DNA of 64,000 nt from CADEEN01 sp963706685 (GTDB lineage: Bacteria > Pseudomonadota > Gammaproteobacteria > Burkholderiales > Burkholderiaceae_C): NCBI GenBank assembly GCA_963706685.1, contig CAVPMY010000005.1, forward strand, positions 434,001 to 498,000. Direction: 5' to 3'. The position numbers and the translations under genes are program-made. Each line of letters starts with the position of its first letter. Positions within the stretch are counted from its first letter, which is position 1. Positions 17,128-26,280 of this stretch are shown piece by piece. The notes beneath the pieces were generated by a model. The model was not told the origin of the DNA. It ran no database searches and saw only the letters and a program-made list of their open reading frames with translations.

Positions 17128-17778
17128 GTGAACATCCTCTCCGACCACCATCAGCCACTGCCGGCAACCCCACGGCACAGCGACAACGGCAATGACGTGC
17201 GCTTGCGAACGGCGGCGCGCGCCGATGACGCCACCAGCGGCGAGCACTTGCAGGACTACCGCGCCGACGTCTGGCGCCCCGAGGGCCGCGCCGCCGCGCC
17301 AGCCTCAGGGCCCGGGATCGCGCTGTGGATCGGCCTGACGGTCGCCGCCGCGGCGCTCGGCACGCTGGCATCGGCGCAGGCCGCGGAGTTCTACGCGCAG
17401 CTCGCCAAGCCGAACTGGGCGCCGCCGGCGCCGCTGTTCGGGCCGGTGTGGAGCCTGCTGTATGCGTTGATGGCGGCGGCTGCCGTGATGGTGTGGCGCC
17501 TGCGTGCAACGCATCCGCGTGCGCGCCTGGCGTTGGGGCTGTACGCCGCAGCGCTGGTCCCCAATGCCTTGTGGCCGTGGACCTTCTTCGCTTGGCATCT
17601 CGGCGGCGTGTCGCTCGCGGTGATCGCTGTCTTGTGGCTGCTATTGCTGTTGACGGTGGTGGCCTTCACCCGCGTGCGCAAGATCAGCGCGCTGCTGATG
17701 CTGCCGGTGCTGGCCTGGGTGACGTTTGCGGCGGCGCTCAACGCGCGGCTGTGGCAACTCAATCCGGGGTTGTTGTGA
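17128..17778 (+). CDS. tspO: TspO/MBR family protein
   Basis: 216 aa. An N-terminal soluble extension of about 65 residues precedes five membrane helices. The family hallmark is present (KPNWAPPAPLFGPVWSLLYA) together with the Trp-rich helix NALWPWTFFAWH. Bacterial TspO binds tetrapyrroles and modulates stress or photosynthetic gene expression. The next small gene overlaps its stop by one base. A TCCTACR box sits about 95 bp upstream. Confidence 0.9.
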   Translation: MNILSDHHQPLPATPRHSDNGNDVRLRTAARADDATSGEHLQDYRADVWRPEGRAAAPASGPGIALWIGLTVAAAALGTLASAQAAEFYAQLAKPNWAPPAPLFGPVWSLLYALMAAAAVMVWRLRATHPRARLALGLYAAALVPNALWPWTFFAWHLGGVSLAVIAVLWLLLLLTVVAFTRVRKISALLMLPVLAWVTFAAALNARLWQLNPGLL

Positions 17779-18092
17779 TGTCCGCCGCCGTCCGGGAGCA
17801 CCCGGCTGCGCTGCCCGACGACTGTTGCGACGCGCAGTTGCTGTTCACCACGCCCGCAGCGGTGGTGGTCAGCGCGCGTGTGGTCACAGGCGATGCCACA
17901 CGCCCCGTCGGCCTGGTCATCCCTCGCCGCTGCTGCCTGGGCGACCAGCCGCGGCGCGCGGCATTGCTGTCGCAGGCCGAGGCGCTGCTGGCCGACGAGC
18001 CTCGCGCGTCCATGGACTCGCCGCAGGCGGCCCGGCACTTGGAAATCCTGGTCGATGGCTGCTGGCGTGCCCTGGCAGGCAATCGCGTCTAG
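17778..18092 (+). CDS. Hypothetical protein (104 aa) coupled to tspO
   Basis: Starts at an ATG overlapping the tspO TGA (TGATG). The product (MSAAVREHPAALPDDCCDAQ ...) has two CC pairs and no recognised family. Coupling and coding-like composition argue for a real gene, but I cannot place it. Confidence 0.5.
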   Translation: MSAAVREHPAALPDDCCDAQLLFTTPAAVVVSARVVTGDATRPVGLVIPRRCCLGDQPRRAALLSQAEALLADEPRASMDSPQAARHLEILVDGCWRALAGNRV

Positions 18093-18179
18093 CTGGGGCC
18101 GCTCAGTCTGCGCTGTCACTGCACTACCATGCGCGCACAGCCATCCCATGCGCTTCCAGCCGAAGCCTGCCACGTGTCC

Positions 18180-18557
18180 ATGCAAGCGGTCATACTTTTT
18201 GTCGAGGACAACGACTACGTGCGTGAGTCGGTGGCCGAGTTGCTCGAAGGCCCGACGCGACGCTTCGTCTGCTGCAGCCGTGTCGACGAGGCGCTGGCCG
18301 TTCTCGAACGCGAGCCAGTGGACCTGGTCATCACCGATCTGAACCTGCCCGGCGCGCCGGGCATGGACCTGGTACGTGCGTCGCTCTCGAGCAATGCCTC
18401 GCGTCCGGTCATCATCTGCTCGGGGCACGACATGTCGCGGGCTGAATTCACCCACACCGACGCGGTCGTCTTCGTGCGCAAGCCCTTCGAGCTCGAAGAA
18501 CTCGAAGGGCTGGTAGACCGTCTGCTCGGCGAGCAAGGCCCGGCTGAAAGGGCCTGA
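18180..18557 (+). CDS. Single-domain response regulator
   Basis: A 125-residue receiver: FVEDND acidic pair, Asp53 in VITDLNLPG, Thr/Ser in VIICSGHDM and Lys in VFVRKPFELEE. No output domain. The start is set at MQAVILFVED; the frame extends upstream without similarity. No kinase is adjacent; the nearest is the hybrid kinase at 19030-21136. A hairpin follows the stop. Confidence 0.85.
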   Translation: MQAVILFVEDNDYVRESVAELLEGPTRRFVCCSRVDEALAVLEREPVDLVITDLNLPGAPGMDLVRASLSSNASRPVIICSGHDMSRAEFTHTDAVVFVRKPFELEELEGLVDRLLGEQGPAERA

Positions 18558-18564
18558 ACAACCC

Positions 18565-18595
18565 GGCCACCGACGCGCGATGCGCGTCGGTGGCC
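18565..18595. terminator. Bidirectional hairpin terminator
   Basis: A perfect 14-bp stem (GGCCACCGACGCGC and its complement) with loop GAT between the convergent receiver gene and the GlsB-like gene. Confidence 0.65.
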
Positions 18596-18607
18596 GAAAG
18601 GCGCCGG

Positions 18608-18877
18608 TCAGCGTGCGCTGCCGCGCCGGAACAGGTTGACGATGGCCAGCAGGATGATCGCCCCCACCAACGACACCAGCATCGCCCCGATGCTGAACGC
18701 GTCCTGGTTGATGGTGGGCAGGCCCACCAACGGCGAGATGATCCAGCCGGCAAGCAAGGCGCCGACGATGCCGACGACGACGTTGAGGAACAGGCCCTGC
18801 TGCGCGTCGGTCCTCATGATCATGCTGGCGACCCAGCCGATCAGGCCACCGACAACGATCCAGATGATGAAGTTCAT
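18608..18877 (-). CDS. GlsB/YeaQ/YmgE family stress-response membrane protein
   Basis: 89 aa with three helices (about 3-22, 27-50, 58-82). The Gly-rich pattern IIWIVVGGLIGWVASMIM and FLNVVVGIVGALLAGWI is typical of transglycosylase-associated (GlsB/YeaQ) proteins induced by stress. GGAG lies 8 nt before the ATG chosen. A TCCTACR box sits about 111 bp upstream. Confidence 0.92.
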   Translation of the reverse strand: MNFIIWIVVGGLIGWVASMIMRTDAQQGLFLNVVVGIVGALLAGWIISPLVGLPTINQDAFSIGAMLVSLVGAIILLAIVNLFRRGSAR

Positions 18878-19029
18878 TGATATCTCCAAGAGGGGGTTGA
18901 ACTGACTTGGCCTGACGGCCCCATGCCGAACGCCGACACGCGTTTCACCGCGGCGCTGCCAATGTCGGTCCGATGCCCCTCGGCGCTTGTAGGACTGGGC
19001 CGTGCACGACCGTCGGCGGTAGGCGCGCC

Positions 19030-21136
19030 TCAGGCTCGGCTCTGGCGTTCGCGCTGCGCGACCAATGCAGCCACCCTGTCCGGATCGAGCGGTTTGGTCA
19101 GGTGCTCGTCGAAGCCGGCGTCACGGCTGGCCTGCTTGTCGGCCTCGCCGCCCCAGCCGCTCATCGCCACGGCGATGGCGCTGCGGCCCCACTCGAAGCG
19201 CCGCATTCGGCGGCAGACCTCGAGTCCGTCCAGCTTGGGCATTGCGATGTCGAGCAGGACGAACTGAGGCTGAATCCGCTGCAGCAACTGCAACGCCTGC
19301 TCGCCGTCGAATGCCGTCTCGACGCTGCAGCCCAACGACGCCAGCAGCCGCGAGGCCGATTCGGCGCTGTCCTCGTTGTCGTCGGCCACCAGCGCGCGCA
19401 GCGTGTTCAGGGCCTGATGCGGCGTGGCCGCGGCTGGTGCCGGCGCGGCTGCCGGTGCATCGACAAGCACATGGGGCAGTTGCACGGTGAACTGCGAGCC
19501 CTGATTCAAGCCCGCACTTTGCACGTCGATCGTTCCGCCATGCAGTTCGACCAGTTGCTTGGTCAACCACAGCCCGACGCCGAGGCCGCCCGCCGCCTGC
19601 TGCTTCGAGCGTTCTTCCTGGTAGAACATTTCGAACAGATGCGACAACTGTTCGGCCGCGATGCCAACGCCGTTGTCACGCATGCTGATGCGCAGATCGG
19701 TACCGTCGACTGCTGCGGCCAGGTGCAGGCGCCCGCCGCCGCGTGGGGCAGCGTCGTTTGACGCGTCGCTAGACGATTTGGGCGTGTACTTGGCGGCGTT
19801 GTTGAGCAGGTTCATCACGACCTGCGTCAGGCGCGCACGATCGGCGTCGATCCAGACATCGCCCTCGGGCAAGGACATCTCCAACTGGTGACCCGCGGCG
19901 TCGATCACCGGCCGGCTGACTTCGAGCGCGTCGCCGATGACGTCGGCAAGCAGGGTCGGCTGGCGCTGCAGCGACAGTTTGCCGCTCGTCACCCGCGCCA
20001 CGTCGAGCAGATCGTCGATCAGCCGCGCCATCAGCTTGACCTGGCGCCGGATGACCTCGCGCGCCCACTGGCCCTCCTTCGAATCGGCGCCCTTGCGGCC
20101 GAGCATGTGCACCGCGGTGCTGATCGGAGCCAGCGGGTTGCGCAGTTCGTGACCGAGCATGGCGATGAAACTGTCCTTGCGTGCGTCAGCGTCCTGCAGG
20201 GCCTGCTGGGTCTCGAGCAATGCACGTTCGACGCTGCGGCGCTCGTCGATCACGCGCTCCAGCCGGCGTTTTTGCTTGCGGCTCCAGGCCAGGCCCCACG
20301 CCATCAGCACCAAGGCCGTCGCCGCCACGGCGGCCGTCGTCACCATCACCCAGAGCGTGCGCTCGGAGAGCACTTGCACGCGCGTCTTCGACCATCGGTC
20401 CTGGATGCGACCGAGCTCGCCGCTGGCCTTGAGTTGCGTCAGCGCGCGATTCAGATCGCCGAGCAGCGCCGCATTGCCTTTGCGCACCGCCATCGCGCCC
20501 GTCAACTCAACAAACGGCGGCAGCGCGACGACGCGTGTGATGCCCGTCTCGGAGAGCAGGAACTCGCCGCTCCATTGCGGCGCGCCGAAGGCGTCGATCT
20601 CGCCATTGATCAGACGCCGCATGCCGTCGAACAGGTTGTCGACCGGCACGGTCTGCGCCTGCGGGTGGTTGGACTCGAAGAATGCGCGGGGAAAACCGGC
20701 GCCGGTGACACCGATGCGGCGGCCGTTGACCATCTCGCTCACCGAGCGACCCTGGTAGACGGTTGCGGTCGCTCTCGCGGACAAACAATGCAAACGCCAG
20801 CGGGAACGTCGGCTGCGTGAAGTCGTGGGTCTGTTCCCGCTGCGGGGTCCTGGTGAAAAACGTCAGCGCGTCGCCGCTGCCGCTGAGCACGCGCTGCTGC
20901 GATTCGGCCCAGTCGAGCAACTGCAACTCGACCGGCCGGCCGAGCGCACGGCCGACGGCCTGCGCCAGATCGACGTTGGCGCCGCGCGGCACGCCGCCGA
21001 CGACGAACTCGAAAGGCGCCAGGTCGCGGTCGCCCAGAAACATGATCGGCTGTGCACAGGCGGCGGATGCGAGCATCGAGCCAGACACCACCCCTTGCAC
21101 CACAAAGCGCACCGCGCGCGCCATGGAGCGTGTCAT
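19030..21136 (-). CDS. Hybrid sensor kinase with periplasmic solute-binding domain, frame interrupted
   Basis: Read as one gene across a one-base shift near 20760. The upstream frame encodes a signal peptide (MARAVRFVVQGVV...) and the first half of an SBP_bac_3 domain (FLGDRDLAPFEFVVGGVPRG); the downstream frame continues that domain (GRRIGVTGAGFPRAFFE, DNLFDGMRRLINGEIDAFG), then a helix (WVMVTTAAVAATALVLMAWG), HisKA (MLGHELRNPLAPI), HATPase_c and a C-terminal receiver (VLLDIAMPKLDG). The layout is like BvgS/EvgS but without HPt. Start is 21136 or 21124. The shift may be a sequencing error or a real split. Confidence 0.85.
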
Positions 21137-21222
21137 GCAATGCGGCGACATACAGCGGCAGCCCGGTGTGATTGCAAGGCGAGCGTCGACACGGCTCAGT
21201 ATCGCAGCAAGCCCGCATCCGT

Positions 21223-21238
21223 GTAGGAGCAGGCCTAC
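21223..21238. promoter_or_regulatory. Putative TCCTACR box, perfect inverted repeat
   Basis: GTAGG-N6-CCTAC, an exact 16-bp dyad midway between the divergent hybrid kinase and sodB, about 86 bp upstream of the sodB start. About 45 bp further on is CCTTAAGTTG, similar to CCCCTAAATTG at the same distance before csbD. Confidence 0.42.
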
Positions 21239-21323
21239 CGCTGCATGCGGCATGCAGGCGCAGACAGGTGCCGCTGCCAAGCCTTAAGTTGGGCGAACCG
21301 CCAACCACTCCATCGCGCTCGAC

Positions 21324-21905
21324 ATGAACCATCAACTGCCCGAACTGCCCTACGCAACCGACGCGCTTGCACCCCATTGCAGCCAGGAAACCCTCGAACT
21401 TCATCACGGCAAACACCACAAGGCCTATGTCGACAAGCTCAACATGCTGCAACAAGGCACCGAGTTCGAATCGATGGCGCTCGAAGACATCGTCAGGAAC
21501 GCCAGTGGAGAGATCTACAACAACGCCGCCCAGCACTGGAACCACAGCTTCTTCTGGCTGTGCATGACGCCGGGTGGCGGGGGCCAGCCGACGGGCGCCT
21601 TGCGCAGCGCCATCAACGCCCAATGGGGCAGCCACGGCGCTTTCCGCGAGGCCTTCATCAAGACGGCTGTTGCAAACTTCGGCTCGGGCTGGACCTGGCT
21701 GGTCATGGGCGCCGACGGCGCGCTTGCCATTCTCAACCTGGAAGCCGCGGGCACGCCATTGCGCAGCGGCGACGAAGGGCTGCTGACGGTGGACGTCTGG
21801 GAACACGCCTACTACGTCGACTACCGCAACCTGCGTCCAAAGTATGTCGAGACCTTCATCGACCAGCTGGTGAACTGGGATTTCGTTGCGATGAACTTCG
21901 ACTGA
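21324..21905 (+). CDS. sodB: Superoxide dismutase [Fe]
   Basis: 193 aa, normal length for SodB. The metal ligands are present: His in LELHHGKHHKAYVDKL, His in AAQHWNHSFFWLCM, and Asp/His in VDVWEHAYYVDY. The N-terminus HQLPELPYATDALAPH is standard. Cytoplasmic dismutation of superoxide. Fe rather than Mn is inferred from SodB-like motifs. Confidence 0.96.
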   Translation: MNHQLPELPYATDALAPHCSQETLELHHGKHHKAYVDKLNMLQQGTEFESMALEDIVRNASGEIYNNAAQHWNHSFFWLCMTPGGGGQPTGALRSAINAQWGSHGAFREAFIKTAVANFGSGWTWLVMGADGALAILNLEAAGTPLRSGDEGLLTVDVWEHAYYVDYRNLRPKYVETFIDQLVNWDFVAMNFD

Positions 21906-21954
21906 TCGCGACGCCACCAAAGACTCGCCCCGTTGAATCACCGAGGAGCCCTCA

Positions 21955-22251
21955 ATGTTCAATCAACCCAGTCGGGCGCCGCGCGGCCCGAACGACACCG
22001 CACTGTTGTCACCCGTGGCAGCGCCGAGCGTGCCGGCGGATCCGCAGCCACCGCCGATGACCCCGCCCAAGCCCGAGCAGCCGCAACCGCGGCCGCAGCC
22101 GGTGCCCGAACCGCCGGCACCACCGCCTGTCAGGCAGCCGCCACCGGCGCCGCCGCCGATCGGCGACCCACCGATCGCGCCGCCGCGGGTCGCGCTGTCC
22201 GCCCTGGCCGATGGGTCACAGCAATCGGCCGTTGGCCTGGCAGCGCCGTAA
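21955..22251 (+). CDS. Proline-rich hypothetical protein (98 aa)
   Basis: GAGGAG lies 7 nt before the ATG. About a third of the residues are proline, in runs such as PQPRPQPVPEPPAPPPVRQ, with no signal peptide or helix. It follows sodB by 49 bp. The ribosome site supports expression, but low complexity makes this call tentative. Confidence 0.45.
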   Translation: MFNQPSRAPRGPNDTALLSPVAAPSVPADPQPPPMTPPKPEQPQPRPQPVPEPPAPPPVRQPPPAPPPIGDPPIAPPRVALSALADGSQQSAVGLAAP

Positions 22252-22280
22252 CGCCAGCTGCTGAACTTGCTCGGCGCCGC

Positions 22281-22550
22281 TCACCGCCGCGGCGTCGATG
22301 GTCGACGCGAACGCGGCTTCTTCGTCGCAGGCGCGGGCACGAGCGCCTCGCGGCGCTCGGCATCGAGCCCCGGCGTGGCACGCATATCGGTGTCGACAAG
22401 ACCGGCATCGAGGTCGTTCTTGGCCTGCTCGATCAGCGGGTCAGGCTCCGCGTTGACGGCGCCGCGCTGGTGCTCACGTTCATGCGGCAGCGGCAACGCT
22501 CGCCCCGACTTGGGGGCGGCGTTGCTGGTCGGCTTGCTGACGCGGGCCAT
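22281..22550 (-). CDS. Small conserved hypothetical protein (89 aa)
   Basis: Starts MARVSKPTSNAAPKSGRALP and carries the pattern DTDMRATPGLDAERREALVP, which I recognise from short Burkholderiales hypothetical proteins. Charged and soluble, with a basic tail; function unknown. The ATG is 2 bp past the stop of the repeat-containing exported protein upstream, so the two form an operon. Confidence 0.7.
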   Translation of the reverse strand: MARVSKPTSNAAPKSGRALPLPHEREHQRGAVNAEPDPLIEQAKNDLDAGLVDTDMRATPGLDAERREALVPAPATKKPRSRRPSTPRR

Positions 22551-22552
22551 CG

Positions 22553-23131
22553 TCACTGACCGTAGCGCGCACGTGCCGCGGCCTGGCAGCTGTCCTTGGC
22601 ATCGCCGCTCAAGGCGTCGCACTTTTCTCGCGCAACCTTGTAGTCGGCCTTCATCGCGGTGTCCTGTGCTTGTTCACGGTCTTCGGCCATGTCCTTGGCC
22701 GTCTTGGCTGCGGCCTCGGCCTTGTCGCGCTGCGCCTTGGCCTCGAGCATGCAGACGTCCTTGGCGTTGCCGTTCTTGTCGTCGCAATGCTCCTTGGCGA
22801 TTTCGTAGCGGGCCTCGTAGCGCGCCTGGCGCAGCTTGCTCATGTCGGCGGCCTTGCCGGTGCGCTGCCATTGCAGGTGCGCCAGCGCCACCTTTTCGTG
22901 ACCCTTGGCGGTCTCGACACAGATGTCCTTGGCATTGCCGGCCTGCTGGGAACAGGCCTCGCGTTCGGCCCTGTAGACATCCTTCAACTCCGACTCGGCA
23001 CGGCTGTAGGCGGCCGGCGAGATCGTCTTGGCAACGCTGTGCTGTGCGGCCATGGCGCTGCCGCACAGGGCGAGCGCGCAAGCCGCGGCCAGGGCGCGCC
23101 CAGTGGGCAGCGCAGTGAAATGAGTGTTCAT
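22553..23131 (-). CDS. Exported alanine/lysine-rich repeat protein with paired cysteines
   Basis: 192 aa with a clear signal peptide (MNTHFTALPTGRALAAACAL ... GSAMA). The mature part is helical and repeats a unit of C-x(n)-(G/S)-(N/D)-AKD-x-C three times (SQQAGNAKDICVE, DDKNGNAKDVCML, DALSGDAKDSCQA), so six cysteines probably form three local disulfides in the periplasm. Similar proteins are often named TolA-like or cell-envelope biogenesis proteins on composition alone. AAGGAGA lies 6 nt before the ATG. Confidence 0.75.
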   Translation of the reverse strand: MNTHFTALPTGRALAAACALALCGSAMAAQHSVAKTISPAAYSRAESELKDVYRAEREACSQQAGNAKDICVETAKGHEKVALAHLQWQRTGKAADMSKLRQARYEARYEIAKEHCDDKNGNAKDVCMLEAKAQRDKAEAAAKTAKDMAEDREQAQDTAMKADYKVAREKCDALSGDAKDSCQAAARARYGQ

Positions 23132-23270
23132 GGGATCTCTCCTTGAAGTTGGCATCGCCACGGCGGCGAGCGTGATTGACTGTAGAAAGCGCACACAGGC
23201 GTGTGAGTCGGACAGCGTGCTGTGGCGCCGTAGGCCCAGTGCTTGCAAGGTTGGCGGCGGCGCGTGGCGT

Positions 23271-24611
23271 TCAACGCTCTGCTCGGACCTGCCAGACGCT
23301 GTTGCCGACATCGTCGGCCACCAGCAGCCGACCGTTGGCGTCGACGGCCACACCGGCCGGGCGCCCCCAGGCCGTGTTGTCCGGGCTGACGAAGCCGCTC
23401 AGGACATCCAGCGCTGCACCGACCGGCCTGCCCTGCTGGAAAGGCACCCAGACAACCTTGTAGCCATTCAACGGGCGGCGGTTCCAGGAACCGTGCAGAC
23501 CGATGAACATGCCTGCCGTGTCGGCCCGGTCATCCGGCACGGCAGGTGAGAGGATGGCTGTCAGCGCTGATGCGGATGCCGCGGCCAATCCCAGCGGCGC
23601 GACATGCGAGCCGAGCGCGTAGGCCGGCACCTTGACCTGGCGCTCGCCCGGTGGCGGCGGCGGCTCGACGCGCGCATCGCGGTGCGTGCCGTACCACCAC
23701 CACGGCCAACCGTAGAAATCGCCCTCGATCACGGACGTCAGGTAGTCCGGCACCAGGTCGCTGCCGAGTTCGTCGCGCTCGTTGACGACCGTCCACAACT
23801 GGCCGTCCGACGACCAGGCCATGCCCACGGGATTGCGCAGCCCCTCGGCGAACAGCGTCGTTGCGCCGCTGGCTCGGTCGATCTGCAGGATCGACGCACG
23901 TTGTCTCTCGACGCCGATGCCGCGCTCGGCAATGTTGCTGTTCGAGCCGACGGAGACGTAGAGCTGCCTGCTGTCGGCACTGGCGAGCAGCCCTTTGGTC
24001 CAGTGGTGGTTGATCGGCCCGGCCGGCAAGACCGCCACCGTGCGCGCCGGCGACGTGATGCGGGTCTGCCCCGGCGTGTAGGCGAACTCGAGCACGGCGT
24101 CGGTGTTGGCAACGTAGAAGCTGTTGCCGACCAAGGCCATGCCGAACGGCGAATTCAGGTCGGCCAGAAAGGTCTCGCGCATGTCGGCCACACCGTCACC
24201 ATCGGCGTCGCGCAACAGCGTGATGCGGTTGGCGCTCTTGACCCCGGCACCGGCCCACTTCATCACCAGTTTCATCGCCCAGCCCTTCACGCCCTGGCCG
24301 TCCTGCGGTCTGGGCGGGGCATTGGTTTCAGCCACCAGGACGTCGCCGTTGGGCAGCACGAACAACGATCGCGGATGGTTCAGCTCGCGCGCAAATGCAG
24401 ACACCGTCAGACCCTTGGCCGCCGCAGGCACTCGGCCTTCGGGCCAACCCGCCGCGGGTGCGATATTGACCGTCGGCACGATCGGTGGGGCCGGTTCGAC
24501 CAACTTGGGCTGCCGGCCGGTATCGGCGTCAGGCGCAATCCGGCTGTAGTCCATGCATCCGCCCACAGACGCAGCAATGGACAGGGCGAAACACGAAGCT
24601 GCGTACTTCAT
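23271..24611 (-). CDS. Sorbosone dehydrogenase-like (PQQ-type beta-propeller) lipoprotein
   Basis: 446 aa. Signal peptide MKYAASCFALSIAASVGGC with lipobox, then a six-bladed propeller resembling L-sorbosone/glucose dehydrogenases: LFVLPNGDVLVAETNAP, ITLLRDADGDGVADMRETFL, LYVSVGSNSNIAERG, GLRNPVGMAWSSDGQLWTVV, FYGWPWWWYG, GMFIGLHGSWNR and AWGRPAGVAVDANGRLLVAD. Probably a periplasmic oxidoreductase using PQQ; the substrate cannot be read from sequence. An earlier ATG at 24641 exists, but the lipoprotein start is preferred. Confidence 0.85.
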   Translation of the reverse strand: MKYAASCFALSIAASVGGCMDYSRIAPDADTGRQPKLVEPAPPIVPTVNIAPAAGWPEGRVPAAAKGLTVSAFARELNHPRSLFVLPNGDVLVAETNAPPRPQDGQGVKGWAMKLVMKWAGAGVKSANRITLLRDADGDGVADMRETFLADLNSPFGMALVGNSFYVANTDAVLEFAYTPGQTRITSPARTVAVLPAGPINHHWTKGLLASADSRQLYVSVGSNSNIAERGIGVERQRASILQIDRASGATTLFAEGLRNPVGMAWSSDGQLWTVVNERDELGSDLVPDYLTSVIEGDFYGWPWWWYGTHRDARVEPPPPPGERQVKVPAYALGSHVAPLGLAAASASALTAILSPAVPDDRADTAGMFIGLHGSWNRRPLNGYKVVWVPFQQGRPVGAALDVLSGFVSPDNTAWGRPAGVAVDANGRLLVADDVGNSVWQVRAER

Positions 24612-25036
24612 GCGAGCGCAGCCTGGCGGTGGTTGCTGCATCGGATATGTGGGGGAATTTTCCAAGTGGCGCTCCGAGGGTGCAGATGCAAAGACCGATC
24701 GTGATTGGCACAGCCCACAAGGCTGGCAAGACACGGCCAGAAGCTGGTGTCGGATGGCGCCTACACAGGCCTGCGCCATCGCCGATGAGGTGGCGGCCTC
24801 ATCCCACAACGCGTGTCAGCACGCTCTGACGGTCGCCCGATGCGCCTCAACACAGACTCTTGCTTCGCGGCGGCCATGCCGCGCTCTGTTCCAACACCCA
24901 CCACGACGATTCAACGCCTGAGACGACGCTGAAACACCACACGACAGGTCATAGTTGCTGCGCCCAATGTTCAGGCTCCAGCCAGCCCGTTATGGTCCAG
25001 CTTGTGGTCCTGAAGGACGCAGGCACACGCCCAACA
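24612..25036. other. Gene-free divergent intergenic region (425 bp)
   Basis: Lies between the divergent propeller lipoprotein and patatin genes. I see no convincing coding frame, RNA gene or strong hairpin. It contains CCTACACAGG (from 24760), a weak match to the TCCTACR box. G+C is somewhat lower than in the flanking genes. Confidence 0.5.
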
Positions 25037-26104
25037 ATGGCCAACCATCCCGCCACCCCGGCTCCCGGAACGATCGCCAGGTGGTGGCGAGGCCTTCACT
25101 CGCCGCCGCGGCTCAACCTCGCGCTCCAGGGCGGCGGCGCGCACGGCGCGTTCACCTGGGGCGTGCTCGACGCGCTGCTCGAAGATTCGCGCATTCACTT
25201 CGAGGGTCTGAGTGGCAGCAGCGCCGGCGCGATGAACGCAGTGGTGCTGGCCGATGGCTGGATGAAGGGCGGCCGCGACGGCGCCCGGGAGGCTCTGGCA
25301 GCGTTCTGGACCGTGATCGGCAAGCAAATGCCTTCCGGCATGGTCAGCCAGCGCGAAGGCGACGCGATCGATTTGTCGCCCGCCGGCAAGTTGCTGGCGA
25401 GTTGGGCAAGCTACTTCTCGCCATCGCAACTCAATCCGTTCGACATGAACCCGTTGCGCGATCTGCTCCAGCAGCAGATCGACTTCGAGCGCCTGCGCGC
25501 ATCGTGCCCGTTCAAGTTGTTCGTCGGCGCGACGCAGGCCAACACCGGCAAGCTGCGTGTGTTCCGCGAGCACGAACTCAGCGTCGAGGTGCTGCTCGCA
25601 TCGGCCTGCCTGCCCAAGCTGCACCACGCGGTGGAGATCGATGGTGAGCCCTACTGGGACGGTGGCTACTCGGCCAATCCGGCCGTATTCCCGCTCTTCT
25701 ACGACTGCCAGTCGCGTGATGTGCTGTTGGTGCTGCTCAGCCCGCTCAGGCATGAGGGCACGCCGCATTCCCTGGAAGAGATCGATGCACGCATCGTCGA
25801 GTTGGCGTTCAGTGCCCATTTCATGCGCGAGATGCGCATGTTTGCCAAGGCCGCCGCCTACGCGAGCCCGGGCTTCCTGGCGCGCGGCCGGCTCGAGCGG
25901 CGGCTGCAGAACACGCATTTCCACATGATCGATACCAGCGCCCTGGACAGTCTGCGCAAGACCAAGACCAAGCTGCTCGCCTACGGACCGTTCCTGGAGC
26001 GCTTGCGCGAGCAGGGTCGCGAGCGCGCCGCTGCATGGCTGTCGAGTCACGCAGACAGCGTCGGACAGCAATCGACCATCGATGTGGAACAGCACTTCGG
26101 TTGA
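25037..26104 (+). CDS. Patatin-like phospholipase
   Basis: 355 aa. Patatin core with the oxyanion glycine loop (LALQGGGAHGAFTWGVLDAL), the nucleophile Ser in GLSGSSAGAMNAV (G-x-S-x-G) and the catalytic Asp in YWDGGYSANPAV, giving the Ser-Asp dyad. Predicted to hydrolyse acyl lipids; no secretion signal or membrane helix, so probably cytosolic. The frame is open upstream of this ATG, but similarity begins here. Confidence 0.9.
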   Translation: MANHPATPAPGTIARWWRGLHSPPRLNLALQGGGAHGAFTWGVLDALLEDSRIHFEGLSGSSAGAMNAVVLADGWMKGGRDGAREALAAFWTVIGKQMPSGMVSQREGDAIDLSPAGKLLASWASYFSPSQLNPFDMNPLRDLLQQQIDFERLRASCPFKLFVGATQANTGKLRVFREHELSVEVLLASACLPKLHHAVEIDGEPYWDGGYSANPAVFPLFYDCQSRDVLLVLLSPLRHEGTPHSLEEIDARIVELAFSAHFMREMRMFAKAAAYASPGFLARGRLERRLQNTHFHMIDTSALDSLRKTKTKLLAYGPFLERLREQGRERAAAWLSSHADSVGQQSTIDVEQHFG

Positions 26105-26280
26105 GCTGCTCCACAGGCCAATGCGCGAGCACCCGACGGCGTGGTTTTAGCGCCCCAAGCCTGACCGCCATCGCACCGCGTTGGCGCAATACGCACCGCC
26201 AGCGATTGGTCTTGCGCACCCAGTGCGCCATTCGCGGTGGCACATGAATTGCGGATGCATTGCCCGGGTCCACTCACTCG

